64,000 nt of DNA from Usnea hakonensis (taxonomy: Eukaryota; Ascomycota; Lecanoromycetes; Lecanorales; Parmeliaceae), in assembly GCA_013423325.1 (NCBI GenBank), contig BLJB01000011.1, positions 62,001 through 126,000 of the forward strand. Reading direction: 5' to 3'. Positions 1 through 10,250 of this stretch are shown piece by piece. How positions within the stretch are numbered: position 1 is the first letter of the stretch; each line of letters begins with the position of its first letter. The notes under the pieces were generated by a model. That model made no database searches and had not been told where the DNA came from. It saw only the letters and a program-made list of their open reading frames with translations. The translations under genes were made by a program, and so were the position numbers.

Positions 1-244
1 TCAGCGTGGTGGACTTGAGCAAAGAGGGGGAAAGTAGGTGAGGTACCCTCGAGACATGTAACGACGTACAAATGGCGTTGCCTTCGACTGCGAAGCGTTT
101 GATTGCTCGGCCCTCGGACGTGAGGTAGTGGGGCATTGGTGGGGGAGGACCGGTCATTGAGGAAGTGTCGCCGGTTGAAAGGGTCATGTGGGGGATAGAG
201 CGAGCACGGAGGTCATTCTGGATGGTGTTTGGTGGTGAGGACAT
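1..244 (-). CDS. Short-chain dehydrogenase/reductase, first exon only (partial)
   Basis: The ATG is at 244-242. The exon reads minus to about 70 and gives roughly 58 residues rich in Pro and Met, ending in KRFAVEGNAI. That ending closely resembles the sequence just before the Rossmann-fold glycine motif of fungal short-chain dehydrogenases such as the sorbose/mannitol reductase group. A donor GTACGT follows at 69-64, and a GCTGA branch-like site lies at the very edge (positions 1-5), so the acceptor and the glycine motif are outside the window. No catalytic residue is visible. The family call therefore rests on the N-terminal signature alone; the exon itself is convincing, the exact enzyme is not known. 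Confidence 0.55.
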   Translation of the reverse strand, partial: MSSPPNTIQNDLRARSIPHMTLSTGDTSSMTGPPPPMPHYLTSEGRAIKRFAVEGNAICTSLHVSRVPHLLSPSLLKSTTL

Positions 245-849
245 TGTAAGTGATGGTGATAAGCTGTATTTGGTAGCTGCTTGTAGCTGATAGATACTTT
301 TATTGTGTACAAAGAGCAATGGCAAACATATATATATACAATGGCGAGAGAAGAGTTGCTGATCCCTGATGCGGAGGACTAGCAAAGTAACGGAGAGAAA
401 CTCTTGACGGGGTAACTTTGCCGAGATCTGATACTCGTCTAAACCTGCAACATGCCAAGACTCTTCGGATAATGGTCTACACCCAAAACTGGGGCCGTCT
501 TCCGAACATAGGGTTAGGGTTTTGTGGCAGGACTAGGATAGATTTATTAGATATATCTACTTTATCGGCGAGGGCAGCCGCCCAGGTCTTTAGATTCAAG
601 CTCGAATACAAGAAGGACAATTATAGCAGAGTATGGAACGCTGTCTGCCCCCCATTCCTAAACAATCGTGACCACCGTGCCATACAAGACTTGAGAAAAT
701 CTTCAGCCGGTCCTGATAGTTTGTTTTCTAGAAAACGTGTGCCGGAAGGACTTGCTTCAAGGGAGAACACTGTTGAACTCCTTAACAGACCGTATCTTTA
801 ACTAGCCATGGAGTTCCCAGGGCAGCCTTGAGACAGAGCGCTTTGAAGT
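245..849. other. Intergenic, no gene seen
   Basis: Upstream region of the dehydrogenase and downstream region of the ankyrin gene. It has a short TA repeat near 329-340. An open frame at 418-801 has no recognisable protein character. Confidence 0.6.
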
Positions 850-2957
850 TCAATCAGGACTCCCAGCAAGCATCATGAAGATCAATGCTAGAATCCCAAC
901 GATGTTCAGGACGAGCGAGAAGCCCCAGCCAGCGCTATGGCTTGCCGGACCACGCCGATGTCGTGTGACATTGAATTGCTCAGGACACACCCCGCTGGAG
1001 GACTCTAGGTCTGCGAGAAATTTCCAAAGCGCTGGTGCTCTTCGTTGGCATACTTGCTGCGAAGGCGTTCGCCCGTTCTTATCAGACAAGAGTAGCGTGT
1101 TCCCGCCAACCATCGCTATCAACTTCTTGGCTGCCTCATAGTTATTCCATCGGGCTGCCCAGTGGAAAGCGGTTCGCTCTAGATCATCCATAGCAAGTAT
1201 ATTGCAACCTCTATCTACGAGTATGTCAATGACTCCTGATGCTCTACTGCTTTCAGCAGCGTAGTGCAAGGGCCTTCGGCCTTGGATGTCCTTCTTTTCC
1301 ACATCTTCCAACGACACTTGTCTGATGAGGTAAGACAGCACTTCCAAATTACCTCTAGAGGCGGCAAAGTGCAAGCAAGTCCTTCCAAGTTTGTCGGCAG
1401 ACAACATGTCGACATCATCATACAAATGGCCACGCTGAAAGATCTCAAGTGTACTTTTACTGCTCCAAGCCAGGTAATGCGTGATTGACATGGCCTCAGA
1501 ATCTGGCAGCGTATTCTCGAGCCAATCGTCCCTCATCAGAATATGGCTTATCGTGTTATTGAAAATGTTGTGGAGTGGTGTTTTACCGTCAACGGCTTGA
1601 CCAGACAAATCCGCGCCATTCTCTATCAAGATCCTTGCTACATTGTAGTTGTCACCTCTTGCCATGGCCCCATGAAGTGGGGACTCGCCATCCTCGTCTT
1701 GAGCGTTTACATCAGCCCCTTCTTGGATGAGCAAGCGGACCAGCTCCATGTTACCTGACTTGGATGCTGAGTGCAGCAAGGTGGTCCCGAATACTGTAGT
1801 GTCTTTTGGGCTAGCTTTTCTAAGGCTCAGCAAGCATTTGACTTTTTCTGTCAGTCCAGCCCTTGCACTTTCAAAGATTTCTGCATTCGGAGACACTATC
1901 ATTGGGAAGTCCAAACTCCAGTGAAGGGTGTTTCTTGTTCGATTTGTTACCATCATTTGAAAATTACACAAGGCCAGACCAAGGACTTTACGAAATTGCT
2001 GGGGTAGATAAAATGAACATATCAGATTGTATCCTATCTTTCGATATCTCTCATTATGAGCCTTTCGAGACTGACCAGATCGCAATTCTGTTACCGGGCC
2101 CGCTCGGACCATGAACCTGCAGGCCCAAATGCTCCAGCGAAATGACACCGCTGGTTTTACCGACTGGTGAGACCAGATTACTGGAGCAGTAGTAGCGAAT
2201 CCCGGCTCAGGGCAGTTGTACTCAAGGGCTGCTGGTAAGGAAGTTCCGCAAGCGTTTGCTCCTACAATGGTTCCGGTACACTCCAAGCGGTTTGAGTTCA
2301 CGTTTGAGGCCGTTTGAAGTAACCTCTGAGGAGGCACCTCTGGTTGATCGCCCGATCCTGTTGGTTGTTGCTGCTGCAAAGGGGAAATTCCGGCCACAGC
2401 CGGAGTATCCGGAGGCGGCGCAACAGTGCGCTCAATACTACTGTTGACATTTCAGCTTTTCATCCAACGAAAGACAGGGAACCGATGCCACTGCCTTACA
2501 TAAGCACCTTTAAAAGCTCCATCACGAATTCGAAGTGGTACAAGTTCAGCGTCTCCATGACCTTCTTCATCTTGTGGTCGCCGACGATGGCCCACTTTGC
2601 CCTTTGCCATGATCTTCTAGCTTTATGATCCCACTTATTCTTTCCGTCAGAATTTGCTGTCTGTAATTCTGCATCAATCCTAGCAACCTCGCTCGCGCAA
2701 ATTTGTAGCTGTATGACACAGCTGAGAAGCCTCTGCTGGAAGTGTGACGAAAATTGATATCTTGGGTCCAAATTCCGGCCATACTGCTGTAGGCTGGACA
2801 AAGTGGAACGCAGAGACTCGAGCATTGTGAGCCATTGATGGACTTGGACAGGCGCATTACGAAACTGACGAAAAAACCTCGTAAGTGCTTTGATGGATTC
2901 TGTAGCACTTCCTGCGATAGCGAGGACGGAGGCCAGAGAAGAGAGTAAATCAGACAT
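850..2957 (-). CDS. N-terminal NLR-type domain + ankyrin repeat protein with C-terminal membrane anchor (no NACHT)
   Basis: Two exons, 2957-2500 and 2440-850, joined over a 59-nt intron (donor GTAAGG, branch GCTGA, acceptor ACAG). The phases agree and give 682 residues. Residues 1 to about 152 form the helical N-terminal domain usually found in front of fungal NACHT/STAND proteins (start MSDLLSSLASVLAIAG). About 340-570 are ankyrin repeats (for example TTLLHSASKSGNMELVRLL, LHFAASRGNLEVLSYL). Near 655-680 a hydrophobic stretch (SLVLNIVGILALIFMMLAG) could be a tail anchor. There is no P-loop, so this is not a complete NLR. It is divergent to the kinase-ankyrin gene starting at 4469. A role in fungal non-self recognition is inference; the ligand and partner are unknown. 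Confidence 0.85.
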
Positions 2958-4468
2958 GTTGTAGCGAGAAGATCCAGCATTTCATGCCAGCGGACAGGAG
3001 ATGGTTTCCAAAGCTCTCTTCAGTCACTACTCCTGCTCACCGCCCCGATAGCCTTCTAACTCTAAGAACATACGGGATGAGTTTTACCTGAACTGAGATA
3101 TGAGAGGGGCGAAGCATAGGAAGTGGCTATGCAACAAGAATGGTCAATTACATGTCAGACTCATCTCCCCAGGGGCCATACTTTCAGCCTGGTAGGTACA
3201 GTACATACTCGTCGGGCACACCCGGGCTGCAGATAGCGGCGGCGACATCGATTGGCCTTCAAACTCTGCTTGGTGCCCAATGTTACGTAAAATTTATGCC
3301 TGACGCACGGCTGCATAAAATGTGACACCGGGGCGCCTTTTGTATAAGAACTGCTGCCTTGCACTTGTGAATTTCTCATCACTTTTGTGTTACGAAGCGT
3401 TTCGCATTCATCTACAGCTTGGTCGCAATATACAGCCAGCTGATATCGAACCCATATTCCACGCCAATGTCTGGCCTTCCACAGCCTCCAGCGGGCTCCC
3501 AGAGCCTAGACTCGTACGAAAAGGGCGCTAGGGTGTATTATCACCGCAGTGGTACTCACGCCGTGGGCACAATGACAATGCAAATTGGGCTAACCCGCGG
3601 GTCTGTATCTGCAGGCAAATGGCGCCTTGCGCAGATCCGAAGTACTGAAAGTAGTGGGAAACGATATGCTGTAAGCTAATCTCAATCCTCCCAAAACCAC
3701 TGTCATTCTCACCGGGAGAAAAGGTTCTTGACCTCCAGAACCAAGAAACGTATCAAGCAGATATCGGCAAGATAGCGACGGCATGATGATGAGATGAAGG
3801 GAGCTGGTATTGCTCCGTAGTAGATTATCCGCTATTTGAATTTCGGTATACTGTACTTGAGGTAGCCTTTAAGCAAAACGGGGCTTGTTGTTCTCAGCCA
3901 GTCAATGAAGTAGGGCCCTAAATAGGCAAAGCTTCGTATGATATGACCATGTAACTACCTAAGTAGAACGACATATTAACTGCCCAGATGACTTCTGTAG
4001 TATAGACAAATATATATGTTGAACTATATGAGGAAATTTTATTTCGTAGCCTTATCGTTAAAGCTCAAGCAGCCTCTTCAAAACGAGGGGCTGATGACAA
4101 ACGCCATTGTACCCTCGAAATCTTCAAAACATTCCACCCGAAAGATCAGAACTTCTTGCGGAGGATTCCAGAAACCCTCTGATCATATTTCCCTCTAGTG
4201 CCGTGTTGCTAGATCTTTCCACGAGTTCATACAATTCTGAACCTACCGATCCTTTTCCTTAAAGTCGCCGGTTCAGCCTTGTTCCTCAGCTGAACGAGCG
4301 GCAGTATCAGGTACCTGAACTAGCTCAAACGCACCTAGTGCTTACATAGTCACAGTATGCGGTAGTCAAAAAAACATCCGTTACACCATCTTCAAACACA
4401 TCTCTGGCGACTCAGGAAATTATACTGAGCCGTCGAGCATTGCGTTCCGGTTTAAATATAGCCCCGAA
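2958..4468. other. Divergent intergenic region between two ankyrin genes
   Basis: About 1.5 kb lies between the start codons of two genes transcribed away from each other. The short open frames here have no protein character. The part next to 4469 contains TTTAAATATA at 4450-4459, about 10 bp before the start codon, so it may be a TATA-like element only if the real start is further downstream. No repeat was recognised. Confidence 0.5.
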
Positions 4469-7161
4469 ATGTCCCTTCTTGAGCTCCTCGAGGATGCGTA
4501 CTCGAAATCAAAGAACTTTCAGGACAAGAACTTCATTCCTTTCGACATTGCTCGACAGATTGTAACGAAGGATCAAATTGCTGAGTGGAGCAAAACTCAT
4601 CCATTATGCATAGAGCACGGACTCGAATGTCCTCAGAGAATTCATCTCACCCATGAGATTCCTAAGCGCAACGTTTATACCTTCGTTGTTCTTGTTTTTG
4701 CCGAGCTTGAGTCCTATATCAAGAAGTTCATAGCATACGATTTCCGTGACGTGCGGCTGTTTGATACCAAGCATTTCGACCGCGTCTGCAACTCTGTCGG
4801 GCTGAATGCCGAACGGAAACAGGCCTTGGTCAAGTGCCGCAGCTACGTCGGCGTGCTGTTCGCATATGATAATTCTCAAGATATTCCAAGAGACGCTGTA
4901 TTGCCATTTATCGCTCGAGAAAGTCTTGACAAATATGGTTCGTATGGTGTACTCTATCGTGTGACGGTTTCCAGTCACCATCTCCCAGGTTACAATGATA
5001 CTGTAAGATATCTAAGCAAATTCACGCAAGAGACGCTCATCATGTTTAGGCTGTCATTGCTGAAAAGCGCATTCGGCCAATGACTGACCCTAGCCATGGT
5101 GATTGGGAAAAGCTGTTTCGCGAGGTTCAGACGCTTCAGAGACGAAGCAATCATCCAAACATTATCCCTTTACTGGCATCGTACACTCTAGAGACCGACG
5201 AATCAGGACATTATGTCAAAACTCTTCATTTGTTGTTTCCATTGGCCGAGATGGACCTAGCAGATTGGATGACTCGACCCCAAGTTCCGTCCAACGTCGC
5301 CATGCTCTTGAGGCAACAGCGCCAAACTTACCTTTATCGCTTCATCTACGCTCTCGTTTGCGGTGTCTCCTATCTACACCGGGCTGTTGATGGCATAATC
5401 ACCGCACACCATGATTTGAAACCCCGCAATATTCTCGTGGTCAACGACAAGTTGAAAATTGCTGATTTTGGTCATTCACATCTCCGCCCGATCCTTGAAG
5501 GAACTGCAACCGAGGGTGTTTCCGGATTAGGGACTTACGAATATCAGCCACCCGAATACTGGAAATCAGACGGGTCACGAGCCCCAGTCAAGCATGGAAG
5601 AGCGTTCGATGTATGGGCTGTGGGCTGCATTATCGTTGAACTAGCAGTCCTAGTCGTTTACGACTGGCAGTCAGAAATGGTCAATGCTTTTAGGAACGAA
5701 AGGAAGGCAAATCCAAACAGAGACCGAAAAAGCCCCGACTCGGTTCAAGATGGGTCTGAACATTCTTTTCATAATAACCAAGCCGTAGTTGAAGACTGGA
5801 TACTCCGACTGAAAACTTGTAGTGGCAGCCAAAAACTGAAGGAGGTTTTAAATACTGCTGCTGCAATGCTGGCTCCACAACCCAGTAGACGCCCGTACAT
5901 GTGGGAGATCCAAATGGATCTGTACGAGACCTTGAAGCGCAATGATCAATCTATTCCAAACATGGAACGAGATCTATGCGTCCCGCCATCATTTAAAAAA
6001 TGGCATCCCCAGCTATTTCACAGCCACGGAGAAAAGTACTGGGTGCAGTCTGAGATTGAGGATAGTATGGAGACTCCATTGCATCGGGCAGCTAAAGCCA
6101 ATAATAGATCAAGGACTATTCGGCTTTGGGAGCTTGGCTGGCCTCTTACTTACACAGATTGGAATGGAGAAACACCACGAGACATCATCAAAAGAAGTGA
6201 TTGTCTTGAAATTCGGGAGCTCGACAATATGGTCACATTGATGCTCATAGCAGCGGGAAATGGGAATGTAGGAGAGATTGAACAATTAGTCACAAGAGGG
6301 TTGAGTCCATTAATGGTTGATGCATATGGACGATCAGCTTTGCACGAAGCTGTGATATCTTTCCAAATCAACGTGATTAAATACTTATTGAATGGAAAGG
6401 CAAGACAAAAACATCTCACGCTATGGGAAAGGACCAATGAGACGCCTCCATTGCATGCGGCTGCTCGAATTGGCTTTGTGGAAGGTTTGGAATGGATGTT
6501 GAGAGGATTTTCAGACATCGATGTCTACAAACACGGTGATGGTACAGCTCTTTACTACGCCGCCAGAGGCGGTCACACAGATGCCGTTAAATTGCTGCTG
6601 AAGAACAACGCAAAAGTGCTGCCATCAAAGCCTCAACTGGACGGTTCGATCGGGACGCCCATTCATGGTGCCATGCAATACCCACAAGAGACCGAAGCCA
6701 GCGAGATTGTGAAGCTTCTGCTTGAAGCCGACGATAGTTCCGAGTGCATTGAATTCAGAGAATCGTGGGGGCTGACTCCTCTATTTCAAGCGGCGCGAAA
6801 AGGATATGCCAGGTGTTTTGACATCCTACTCCAACATGGAGCATCAGTCCACGCTGCTCCTTCGCTCGGCGATGGAAGCTTGTTGCATATCATAGCCGTA
6901 AAGGGAAGTCACGATATGCTCCGGCAGTGCATTGAGAGTTTTTCATTGGAGGAGTTTGAAGCTCGCCGCAACCATGGTCCAACTCCCTTAGAGATAGCAC
7001 AGGGAGAAGGCCACAAAGAAGTTGCTCGGCTCTTAAGCAGCCATGTTCGTCAACTTCGACAGGCAGCTAGTAAAAAGTCTGGACTTCTCGATTCACTTCG
7101 AAATGGACTGGGCAGGTTGAAAATAGAGTTTGGCAACCGAGAGGCATCTGAATCAGACTGA
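4469..7161 (+). CDS. Protein kinase-ankyrin repeat fusion protein
   Basis: Two exons, 4469-5002 and 5050-7161, over a 47-nt intron (donor GTAAGA, acceptor TTTAG). The splice keeps phase 0 and gives 881 residues. Splicing creates the kinase beta3 segment AVIAEKRI, which supplies the A-x-K lysine (about residue 184); neither unspliced frame alone has it. Other kinase marks: catalytic loop HHDLKPRNIL (about 298; HHD where HRD is usual, Asp, Lys and Asn kept), DFGHS, the APE equivalent PPEYW, and FDVWAVGCI. Residues 1-150 are a helical region of unknown family. Residues about 510-850 hold ankyrin repeats. It should be a Ser/Thr kinase whose ankyrins bind an unknown partner. Kinase-ankyrin proteins of this layout are common in filamentous ascomycetes; substrates are unknown. 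Confidence 0.85.
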
Positions 7162-7963
7162 CTTGTGTGAATCTCTTCCTACCTACCTTTCCTTTATGAT
7201 GTCAGCTCGTTTTGCCTTTTCTCCATTTTTCCATCCTCGTAGAGCGGACGTCAGAACAAGTCCACGCAAATGAAGAGAGCAGTTGCTCGATATCCTGCTT
7301 CAGAACCAGTCAAGCGAGGAAGTAGATAGAATTCTAGACATTCATCATTCGTCCTTATTCAGAGTCAGTATGGGAGGGTCGACGACCGCTAGTATTCATT
7401 GGACATAACCTCGGAGGTCCAATTGTCAACCAGGTCGATATAATTTTAACACGAGTTCCCCTTACACTAAGGCTAGTATAAACCGATCATAGTAATCTTA
7501 TAGAGATATTCGGTTATCCACGGCTAGGATCATCTTTCTCAAAACACCTTATCAAGGAAGCAAGGCCGTAGTATATAGTATATAGTATATAGCTTACGTA
7601 GGGAAGAGAGAGTTTCGGGAGGGAGCTTAGGGGGAAAGCTTCGGGGGAGGAGAGAGCTTCGAGGGGGAAGAGAGCTTCTAGGGGAGCTTCGAGGGGGAAG
7701 AGAGAGCTCTTTTTCAAAGAGCGACAACTTTTCCTCAAAATCAAAAGTTCAAAATCAAAAGTTCAAAATCAAAAAATCCACTTTGGTTTTGTCGTAGTCT
7801 TCGCCGTCGCCCACCGTATCAAACGCGGAAAGCGCTACTCTAGTACCTAGTACAAAGTGGGGCTCGATCGGGCTTTGGAAAACCACTCCACTTTTCTAAT
7901 GAAGTAAGTGTTACTAAGAGCAGATCTCATGCAGACTACATACATAGACCTGGCTCTTCCGCC
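7162..7963. repeat. Intergenic with TA-rich and purine-rich low-complexity repeat
   Basis: Part of 7440-7590 is TpA-rich, with three copies of GTATATA at about 7573-7591. From 7600 to 7720 there is a purine tract built from variants of GAGCTTCGAGGGGGAAGAGA. The same vocabulary, in both orientations, recurs at 57960-58530, so this is probably a dispersed, possibly RIP-affected repeat. At 7740-7780 a short direct repeat AAAATCAAAAGTTC occurs about three times. No gene is seen. Confidence 0.55.
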
Positions 7964-8932
7964 ATGTCCTCTTCCGAGCACCTTCGAAAGTCAGTCGCAT
8001 TTGACAGCGTATCTACGATACGATATATCGAGTCCACCAGCCGAGGGCCTCGGAAGAATCCAAACATGGCGAAGCAAATTTTCGAAAGATTCAATGGGAC
8101 CGAGCTTACGGATCACATGTTGGAAGAAGCAGCCCAGCTGTTCAACGAGAATTACGGAATCTGGGCAGCGGACCCTACGAATTCCGGGCCCGCACCCAAG
8201 CCAGGTGAGTTGGATTGGCCTCCTCCGAACTCTGTCACTGATGTGAAAATAGGGGGTCCCGTGAAGCTGAGCAAAAATCGGCTTCGAGCTCAATATCTAC
8301 CCGATAACGCCGCCTGCTCCTACGTCAGAGTTACCGTCGAGGACCGCCTTGCAGGAAATGCGTTTGCCTGTCGCTGGAGCTACAAGAATACAAATGTTTG
8401 CTGGGTCACTCAGCTCGTCGTCCATAGCGACTTTCGAAAGCGTGGACTCGCAACCGGCCTATTGAACCTACTCAGACAAGACGATGATGCAATCTACGGT
8501 ATTATGAGCTCACACCCTGCTGCCTGCCTGGCGGCTGCAAAAGCATTCGGAAGTACGAGAGCATATGATGGGTTATGTCAAAAGTCTGATACTGACATTT
8601 GGATAGGTGGTATTAGTATAGTGGCTGTCGACTTCATCCGCGACAATGCGGAAGCAATTATGAAGGCGTCGCCAATCCGCTATGTCAAAGACGCTGAGCT
8701 CCGTGGCAGCCTCTTTGATCGTGAAGACATAAGTGGGGCTGTTTCATCCGTGCACACCTACTTTTTTGTTGATCACACTGAACCGCTGGAGGCTCTAGCA
8801 TGGGTGCGAGAAGGGATGGAATGGCCTCTTGGGGAATTGCTTGACGGCCATGAATTCCTTCTTGTGATTGCAAATCGACGTCGCGATCGATCAAGACTTC
8901 GAGCCTCTCCACAGCCTCAGTCTACCTCCTAG
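7964..8932 (+). CDS. GNAT-family N-acetyltransferase
   Basis: The open frame is 322 codons. It contains a 48-nt stretch, 8205-8252, that looks like a real intron: donor GTGAGT, branch CACTGATG, acceptor ATAG. Removal keeps the frame and gives 306 residues (joining KPG to GPVKL). The core CWVTQLVVHSDFRKRGLATG matches GNAT motif A, with the acetyl-CoA pyrophosphate-binding signature as RKRGLA, followed by a helix and an ASHPAACLAAAKAFG-like motif B region. The acceptor substrate cannot be told from sequence. The start at 7964 was chosen because the only upstream ATGs are in another frame. A non-acetylating GNAT fold is possible. Confidence 0.7.
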   Translation: MSSSEHLRKSVAFDSVSTIRYIESTSRGPRKNPNMAKQIFERFNGTELTDHMLEEAAQLFNENYGIWAADPTNSGPAPKPGELDWPPPNSVTDVKIGGPVKLSKNRLRAQYLPDNAACSYVRVTVEDRLAGNAFACRWSYKNTNVCWVTQLVVHSDFRKRGLATGLLNLLRQDDDAIYGIMSSHPAACLAAAKAFGSTRAYDGLCQKSDTDIWIGGISIVAVDFIRDNAEAIMKASPIRYVKDAELRGSLFDREDISGAVSSVHTYFFVDHTEPLEALAWVREGMEWPLGELLDGHEFLLVIANRRRDRSRLRASPQPQSTS

Positions 8933-9259
8933 CGTCGTTGGGCTCATTTGCTCAGATATTGTTTCACAAACAAAGCTCACGAAATAGCTAAAATTTTACA
9001 ACTAGGTGTTCATGTTACAAGTTCTCATGCAGTGAAGAGACATTACAAATAGGCGATAAGTGCTTGGTTCCCATAATTACACAACTTTGGAGCACGCGAA
9101 ATGGCGAGCTGTAGCAAACCAAGGTGAAAGAACATGTGAGTCCCATGATGATTATATGCAGAATCGATGTCATGCATGCTGCACATTCCTCCACACTGCC
9201 GGCGTGAACCGAGAAATTAGAGCGAGACCAATGGGACTCTGTCGCAACTACACCTGGAC
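8933..9259. other. Intergenic, nothing recognised
   Basis: About 330 bp between the GNAT gene and the LRR-like remnant. No gene, repeat or RNA signature was seen. Confidence 0.5.
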
Positions 9260-9745
9260 CTATAGCTCTACCAAATCCCCCCCGTCAACAGTATAGACTC
9301 TATAGATTATACGTTCGTTCATAGCACCTCCGTCGTCCCCAATGATAAACGAATCCGAAAAAACCATCTCCCGCACCGAAGTTTGCCTTGGCGCAAAAGC
9401 TGCAAGATCATCAAAATGGGTCGCACCATTTACGAAACAAAGACGCTCAAGGCTAGTGCTCGTGCATTTGTAAAATTTGCCCGAGTACCGAAAATGAGGC
9501 ATTACTCCACGAAGAGAATTGCACGTTGAGGGTCTGGAGCCTGACCATACTCTTGATCAAGTCAACAAGTGGTGAAGTATCTTCTTCATCGCAGACGCAG
9601 GGACCAAGACGAACTGAAAATTGCTCGATACCCATGCTGGAGAAAGGAATTCCCGCCGTTCATGATTGAGACGCGGCCATTGACCTCGAGGGGAGGGTTA
9701 AGTTATTGACAGTACGGAAGGAGTTGTCAAGAATGTGAACTAGCT
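9260..9745 (-). pseudogene. Broken LRR/F-box-like remnant
   Basis: Two overlapping minus-strand frames (9635-9453 and 9502-9260) read like consecutive parts of one leucine-rich protein: LVDLIKSMVRLQTLNVQFSS, then TSTSLERLCFVNGATHFDDL. They are in different frames, with a stop just upstream of the first near 9660. A further frame up to about 9745 (LVHILDNSFRTVNNLTLP) continues the same character. This pattern suits a decayed F-box/LRR-type gene, but an undetected intron could also explain the frame changes. There is no F-box motif, and the assignment is tentative. Confidence 0.35.
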
Positions 9746-10250
9746 CTGATAAGTGATCATCTATGGGTGCTTGCTGAACAGGGCCGAGTCCGAGCAAAAG
9801 CACTCTTCAAACGTCTCCGGCGTGAGCGAGGTGGCGGAAAAGATACAATTAAGTTCCGCCAGTAAATTGTAGCCGAGCTGTGCCGTCGTTGCTCACTCAG
9901 ACGACCTCAGGCGAAGCTCAGCGTCTTCACCCCCAGCTCAGGTTCAAGCAGCATTTTCTCAGGTTGGCCACCATAACTGGAACCGGAAAAACAAAAATCT
10001 TGTGTCCGACTATGGGGGTAAGCTTCCATTTCGATTCTCTGGGCCGATAATAAAAGGCCGATTCTCTACGCCGATTACTCAAGTATTCAAGGCGACCCTC
10101 CTCATCGTCTATACATCGTTTTGGTGATAGGGCTGATGCCCCTGAACATTGGATCCGACTGCTACCGACCTTGAGAAGTAACAATGCACTGGAATAGTGA
10201 GAAGATTAACAGCGAAATGAATTCTAATTTTTCAGTCCCGAGTTACATCC
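9746..10250. other. 3' flank of MAK5, no convincing gene
   Basis: A minus frame at 10184-9927 (85 codons) shows no family resemblance. It could be a further piece of the LRR-like remnant or plain intergenic DNA. Confidence 0.4.

Noticed and set aside
418..801. 127-codon plus ORF
   Set aside because: No domain, no signal, no splice-consistent neighbours; in AT-balanced intergenic DNA this length is expected by chance.
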